A stretch of 9,806 nucleotides of DNA, from positions 1 to 9,806 of the forward strand of contig JAFGIA010000225.1 of the NCBI GenBank assembly GCA_016929795.1, read 5' to 3'. Positions 6,964-9,806 of the stretch are shown piece by piece. Under the pieces are notes generated by a model that was not told the DNA's origin, made no database searches, and was given only the letters and a program-made list of their open reading frames with translations. This DNA is from Anaerolineae bacterium (GTDB lineage Bacteria > Chloroflexota > Anaerolineae > JAAYZQ01). The position numbers and the translations under genes were made by a program. How positions within the stretch are numbered: the stretch's first letter is position 1; the number at the start of each line of letters is the position of its first letter.

Positions 6964-7106
6964 CCGATACTCTATATTGTGAGGACACAAGCAGAAGCCG
7001 TGATTGTGCCGCGCCACTCTCAGGCACCCCTGAGTTCGTTAACCTCTCGCACGCCTGGATGCAAGAGGCCATCGCTTCACAACTCGCAACTCACACGGCA
7101 GCTCTC

Positions 7107-8369
7107 CTACTTGTGCAACCGCGGGGCCAGCAAGTTCCCCGTGGCCCCGCAATTGCCTCCCTCACCATCATCAAAGATCTGCGCTTGCCCCGTAATTCGA
7201 TTCGTCACGCTGTCGCTGGTTGCACACGGCACCATCGTGACACCATCCTCCGCGTAGCAAGGAGGATAGTCCAGAGAGGTCATCGGATCGCATACATAGC
7301 TAGGATTGACTGATTCCTTACAAACCAGTGCTCCATCATCCGTCAAGTCGCACATGACCTTCCCTTTTCCCTGCGACAGACGATAGCCGGTGATTTTGAA
7401 TGCAGCAAACCCGGCGAGGTGATACTGCGTCGGATCGGGGCCACCCCCTGATTTACCGCACGAGCTGCTCCCGCGAGTTTCATTGTACACGACGAGCCGA
7501 ACCACGGGCTCGTTCAGTATATAATCGTCGAGTTGATCAGCAATCGCTTTCCCATTGCTAATGCCGGGCTTGCCTCCAATCCACACGTCGTTTCCGACGT
7601 CAAAAGCGTCAGGATCGATGCGAACACAATGATCAGGATCCATATTGGCAGCGAGGCACTGTTCGCTGCAGTCGTCCGGCGCGCCTATGTCTTTGCATGG
7701 GTAGCCCTGGAATGACCAGTTCAACCATCCGAACTGTCCCGAACCCTCACCGTCCCAGAGATTGTAGCATTGCCCTTCGAGGAACTGTGGGTTCCCCTCA
7801 TCGTCGAACCCCCGAGCATGGACGGCAATCGGCAATACACACCCACCCGCAGTGCACGCCGACTCGAACAAGGCTGCCGCCTCCGCCTGCAGCGCCAATC
7901 CATTCAGGCCCACGATGCCGCCGAAATAGGTTGGCGATTCGATCAAGACAACCACCTCGATCCCAAGGGCCTCAGCAGGGATTAAGCCCATGCCCACCTT
8001 GAAAGCGCTGTCGATGGGCGCCAGCTCATCGATGCAGTTCCCCTCCCAATTCAGGTAGCAGCCGATCACGTTATCGTTCACACCGTTCCCCGGTGCACCA
8101 TCGGTATCCGCGATTCCGTTATCCTGAGCGTACTGGATCATCGCGTTCTTGATCATGCTGTCAGTCACCGCTGTGCCGTTGAGGTAGTGGCCCAGCGCTC
8201 TCGCTGCCGCGAGAGCGGACGAGTCGGCAGCGTTTTGTGCTTGACGGCGGTGAGCATAGGCATTGCTCATATCGACTGCGAGAGCCACGAACAGAAGCAG
8301 TGCGACGAACGCAACCGCGACGAGGATGATTGACTGTCCATCTTGTTTTTGAAAGGCCCTGTTCTCCAT
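7107..8369 (-). CDS. TadG-like pilus-assembly protein with cysteine-rich extracellular domain
   Basis: A 420-residue protein from the ATG at 8369, preferred over the ATG at 8393 because AAGGAG (8376-8381) sits 6 nt before it, whereas nothing resembling an RBS precedes 8393. The N-terminus is typical of the TadG/TadE-like family: a short basic leader with DGQS, a membrane helix (about 14-33), then AVDMSNAYAHRRQAQNAADSSALAAA-type residues. The rest should be extracellular. It has 16 cysteines (first at 104, last at 407), an even number compatible with disulfides, and a GQFGWLNWSF segment near 211-220. No von Willebrand factor A MIDAS motif is seen, unlike the larger TadG proteins. Position +5 after the Gly-Gln junction is Leu, not Glu, so prepilin-peptidase processing is unlikely. 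The role is probably a minor or tip component or pilus-envelope anchor. Confidence 0.85.
   Translation of the reverse strand: MENRAFQKQDGQSIILVAVAFVALLLFVALAVDMSNAYAHRRQAQNAADSSALAAARALGHYLNGTAVTDSMIKNAMIQYAQDNGIADTDGAPGNGVNDNVIGCYLNWEGNCIDELAPIDSAFKVGMGLIPAEALGIEVVVLIESPTYFGGIVGLNGLALQAEAAALFESACTAGGCVLPIAVHARGFDDEGNPQFLEGQCYNLWDGEGSGQFGWLNWSFQGYPCKDIGAPDDCSEQCLAANMDPDHCVRIDPDAFDVGNDVWIGGKPGISNGKAIADQLDDYILNEPVVRLVVYNETRGSSSCGKSGGGPDPTQYHLAGFAAFKITGYRLSQGKGKVMCDLTDDGALVCKESVNPSYVCDPMTSLDYPPCYAEDGVTMVPCATSDSVTNRITGQAQIFDDGEGGNCGATGNLLAPRLHK
7121..7150 (-). repeat. 8-bp GC inverted repeat inside the 3' end of the tadG-like gene
   Basis: GCGGGGCC (7121-7128) and GGCCCCGC (7143-7150) are perfect complements with a 14-nt loop, ending 11 bases before the stop codon. 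On the minus strand there is no following U-tract. It could stabilise or terminate the upstream TadE/TadG transcript, or be chance within GC-rich code. Confidence 0.35.
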
Positions 8370-8375
8370 CACGTG

Positions 8376-8381
8376 CTCCTT
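8376..8381 (-). promoter_or_regulatory. Ribosome binding site that decides the tadG-like start
   Basis: AAGGAG on the minus strand, 6 nt before the ATG at 8369. It lies inside the extra codons of the longer frame that opens at 8393, which has no RBS of its own and starts only 3 nt after the preceding stop. This makes the shorter protein the likelier product. Confidence 0.75.
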
Positions 8382-8396
8382 TCTCCCACACATCCG

Positions 8397-8804
8397 CTAT
8401 TCGAGGTGCATGGTTGCTCGGGCTTCGATCTGGAAGGCGGGGATGATCGGAGTCCAGGCGTCGAAATCACTCGTTGCACGTACTACGACCCGGCAGAGGT
8501 GGGAGCAGTATGGCCCACCCTCCAGATCCCCATCGGGGTACGCGACCATTACATTGGCAGTCCCGCCGAGCACTACCATCATCCCGTGCGCGCGCGCCAC
8601 GATCTCGGCTTCGTGATCCGGTCCCGGGTGTATCACGGCATACCGTGCCCCTTCGCGCACTCCGTTCGACATTGTCGCGTAGGCAAACATGAGCCGCGAA
8701 AAATCCATGATCCCAAAAACAACGAGCAAAAGAACAGAAATTACCAGGGCAAACTCTACCGTGGTTTGCCCGCCTTCTTGCCTGCCTCTGGGCTGTAACT
8801 TCAT
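8397..8804 (-). CDS. tadE: TadE-like pseudopilin (second copy)
   Basis: About 135 residues from ATG at 8804; a TTG at 8810 would add two codons and overlap the preceding stop. The leader ends in EGGQTTVEF: numbered from the TTG reading, the expected prepilin-type cut falls between G14 and Q15 and the conserved Glu at +5 is E19. A membrane helix runs about 20-41 and is followed by the family motif NGVREGARYAV. The remaining roughly 80 residues are extracellular and include two Cys. TadE proteins are minor pseudopilins needed for Flp pilus biogenesis, processed by the TadV/CpaA peptidase. The gene follows the first tadE after 2 nt and has only a weak RBS, so coupling is likely. Confidence 0.88.
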   Translation of the reverse strand: MKLQPRGRQEGGQTTVEFALVISVLLLVVFGIMDFSRLMFAYATMSNGVREGARYAVIHPGPDHEAEIVARAHGMMVVLGGTANVMVAYPDGDLEGGPYCSHLCRVVVRATSDFDAWTPIIPAFQIEARATMHLE

Positions 8805-8806
8805 GA

Positions 8807-9268
8807 TCAAGGCCCCGCGAGGTCGCCTCTGCGCGGCATTACCGCCTCGGCGCTGATATTCAAGGTGTCGATCCCGACCATGCCGCCGAACCAGAGAGGA
8901 AAGTCATATGACAAGGTAACGGTTACCGACCGGGTTCCTTCGTCAATGTCCACATTCGACTCGGAGAAGTTGGCCATGTGCGTGACGTTCGTCCCAGATC
9001 CAACCACATCTTCCCACACCAGATGGCGGATCTCGTCCGGTGAGAGTGGATCCGCCAACGAGCCAAAACGCGCTCCTTCGCGCGCTGCATTTTTGAGCAC
9101 AATCTGTGCATCAAAAGCGCGCGCGACGTCCACCACAAACACGAGCAACAGCAGCAAGATCGGCAGCACCAGCGCTACCTCCAGCAGGCTCTGTCCCTCT
9201 GTCTGTTCCCGCCGGCCGCAAGCGTTCCCAATCATCTGTTGGCGAGGACCTATTCTCATCTGTTTCAA
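8807..9268 (-). CDS. tadE: TadE-like pseudopilin (first gene of the operon)
   Basis: A 153-residue protein. The TTG at 9268 is the annotated start because AAGG lies 8 nt upstream; ATGs at 9259 and 9235 are alternatives with poorer RBS sites, and all give the same domain. The leader ends in TEGQSLLEV, with a predicted prepilin-type junction G25/Q26 and Glu +5 at E30. A membrane helix (about 28-50) is followed by the TadE-type motif LKNAAREGARFGS. The C-terminal region is predicted beta-rich and extracellular. It is the promoter-proximal gene of the pilus operon. Two TadE-like genes in tandem suggest distinct minor pilins rather than a recent duplication, as the C-terminal halves are unlike each other. 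Confidence 0.87.
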   Translation of the reverse strand: MKQMRIGPRQQMIGNACGRREQTEGQSLLEVALVLPILLLLLVFVVDVARAFDAQIVLKNAAREGARFGSLADPLSPDEIRHLVWEDVVGSGTNVTHMANFSESNVDIDEGTRSVTVTLSYDFPLWFGGMVGIDTLNISAEAVMPRRGDLAGP

Positions 9269-9284
9269 AAGATCTACCTTACTC

Positions 9285-9305
9285 GGGCTACAATGGGCTA
9301 CATTG
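9285..9305 (-). repeat. Tandem 10-bp repeat and inverted repeat in the operon leader
   Basis: On the plus strand GGGCTACAAT (9285-9294) is followed directly by GGGCTACATT (9295-9304), two near-identical 10-mers one helical turn apart. The same bases contain CAATG, 5 nt, CATTG (9291-9305), a possible small hairpin. The element lies about 20-40 bases upstream of the first tadE start, within the predicted leader, so it could be an operator or an RNA structure affecting translation. Confidence 0.4.
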
Positions 9306-9383
9306 AGGCAACGTTGAGTGCAGTGTGTAAAAACGAGCTTGCCGTTCGAGCAGGGAAAACAGTGTTTCTTGGCAATTGCTCAA

Positions 9384-9412
9384 AGCATATCATGAAAAAC
9401 TACCGCTGTCAA
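9384..9412 (-). promoter_or_regulatory. Predicted main promoter of the Tad operon
   Basis: On the minus strand a perfect -35 TTGACA (9407-9412) and a -10 TATGCT (9384-9389) are exactly 17 bp apart, and TG one base before the -10 gives an extended -10. The start would fall near 9377, within a GCAATTGC palindrome (9372-9379), leaving a leader of about 110 nt before the first tadE. No better-spaced promoter was seen elsewhere upstream of this gene. Confidence 0.65.
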
Positions 9413-9668
9413 TACCCCGCTGGTTCGATTTTGTGGACTAGGCCCCTCCGTTCTGTGCCGACCAGATCGATTTGAGCCTTACAGTGTCAGATCTCTGATG
9501 CCTGTCGCTCCATAGGCAATGAAGAGCGATTGAGGGGTTGCCGCGCAACCACAATGAAGCCGACTATCGTGAGCTGGCCTCTCACTACTGATACCGCATG
9601 GAAGGCAAAAAGGATACGGCTTGTGCACCTCTATGGAGACAATTCAAAGATCTGGCTTTCACTGCAAC
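9413..9668. other. Divergent intergenic region without a recognisable gene
   Basis: This stretch lies between the leftward pilus promoter and the rightward GTPase promoter. No coding frame with an RBS and sensible composition was found, and no tRNA-like fold was recognised. It holds small palindromes only: TCAGA-TC-TCTGA (9487-9498) and GGTTGC-CGC-GCAACC (9536-9550), either of which could be a regulator site. Confidence 0.6.
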
Positions 9669-9697
9669 TTGCGGCGGCAGGCGCGTTGTGATAGAAT
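9669..9697 (+). promoter_or_regulatory. Predicted promoter of the rightward GTPase gene
   Basis: TTGCGG (9669-9674) and TAGAAT (9692-9697) are 17 bp apart, with TG one base before the -10 (extended -10). Transcription would start near 9704, about 40 nt before the ATG at 9745. Confidence 0.6.
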
Positions 9698-9744
9698 CGA
9701 ACAGACCATTTTGAAAAGGGTGGTGCCGAAACAACAGGAGACAG

Positions 9745-9806
9745 ATGCCAACGAACCTGCCTCCCGAGTATTTTGCAGTTGAAAAAGAGTACAAAGCCGC
9801 TGCCAC
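9745..9806 (+). CDS. Start of a probable DRG/OBG-type TGS-domain GTPase (truncated by window end)
   Basis: Only 20 codons and two bases are inside the window. AGGAG (9736-9740) lies 4 nt before the ATG and a good promoter precedes it, so this is a real gene start. The visible peptide, MPTNLPPEYFAVEKEYKAAA, resembles from memory the N-terminus of GTP-binding proteins of the DRG/OBG kind with a TGS domain found in Chloroflexota and archaea, whose first roughly 60 residues form a helical region ahead of the G1 motif. No GTPase motif is visible, so the family call rests on N-terminal resemblance only. It is transcribed away from the pilus operon and is probably functionally unrelated to it. Confidence 0.55.
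   Translation, partial: MPTNLPPEYFAVEKEYKAAA

Noticed and set aside
6878..7072. Minus-strand 64-codon frame in the tadG-cpaB gap, considered as a missing Flp pilin
   Set aside because: No prepilin junction, no hydrophobic helix after it and no RBS; it also runs into the cpaB RBS region.
9239..9475. Plus-strand 78-codon frame over the pilus leader
   Set aside because: No RBS, overlaps the first tadE and its promoter, and has no recognisable feature.
9536..9550. Hairpin GGTTGC-CGC-GCAACC considered as a terminator
   Set aside because: No T-rich run on either strand, and no gene ends next to it.
9585..9806. Minus-strand frame covering the GTPase start
   Set aside because: Opposes a start with good RBS and promoter; no domain seen in its product.

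Overview
The window looks like chromosomal DNA from a GC-rich bacterium, most likely a monoderm Chloroflexota member (Anaerolineae-like). The basis is a Tad/Flp pilus operon with no outer-membrane secretin gene, a Thr/Pro-rich surface protein with a signal peptide and a C-terminal membrane anchor, and the first 21 residues of what looks like a DRG/OBG-type TGS-domain GTPase. The taxonomic placement is inference. No rRNA, tRNA, CRISPR array or insertion sequence was seen.

Almost everything between 206 and 9412 is one minus-strand block read right to left. A good sigma70-type promoter (TTGACA, 17 bp, TATGCT, with an extended -10 TG) lies at 9384-9412. It is followed by a leader of about 110 nt with small repeats, then two TadE-like pseudopilins (8807-9268, 8397-8804), a large cysteine-rich TadG-like protein (7107-8369), a 225-bp gap with a strong hairpin, cpaB (6057-6881), cpaE/tadZ (4731-6044), tadB (3793-4734), tadC (2858-3796), a membrane-anchored TPR protein (1403-2854) and the surface stalk protein (206-1339). 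The cpaE-tadB and tadB-tadC junctions are 4-nt ATGA overlaps, and the tadC-TPR gap is 3 nt. The set is therefore a tightly coupled envelope machine: TadB/TadC platform, TadZ positioning ATPase, CpaB assembly factor, and TadE/TadE/TadG minor-pilin or tip components. The TPR and stalk proteins look like lineage-specific additions.

The main absence is the motor ATPase TadA/CpaF, which normally sits between cpaE and tadB. The small Flp prepilin and the TadV/CpaA prepilin peptidase are also missing. They must be encoded elsewhere, or the apparatus is unusual.

Both edges hold something separate. On the left (1-101, minus strand) a second well-spaced promoter is followed by a sequence resembling the 5' half of T-box riboswitch Stem I, so an amino-acid-related gene may lie just outside the window. 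On the right, a plus-strand promoter and ribosome binding site drive the truncated GTPase gene, divergently from the pilus operon. The divergent intergenic region is about 475 bp and holds no convincing gene.
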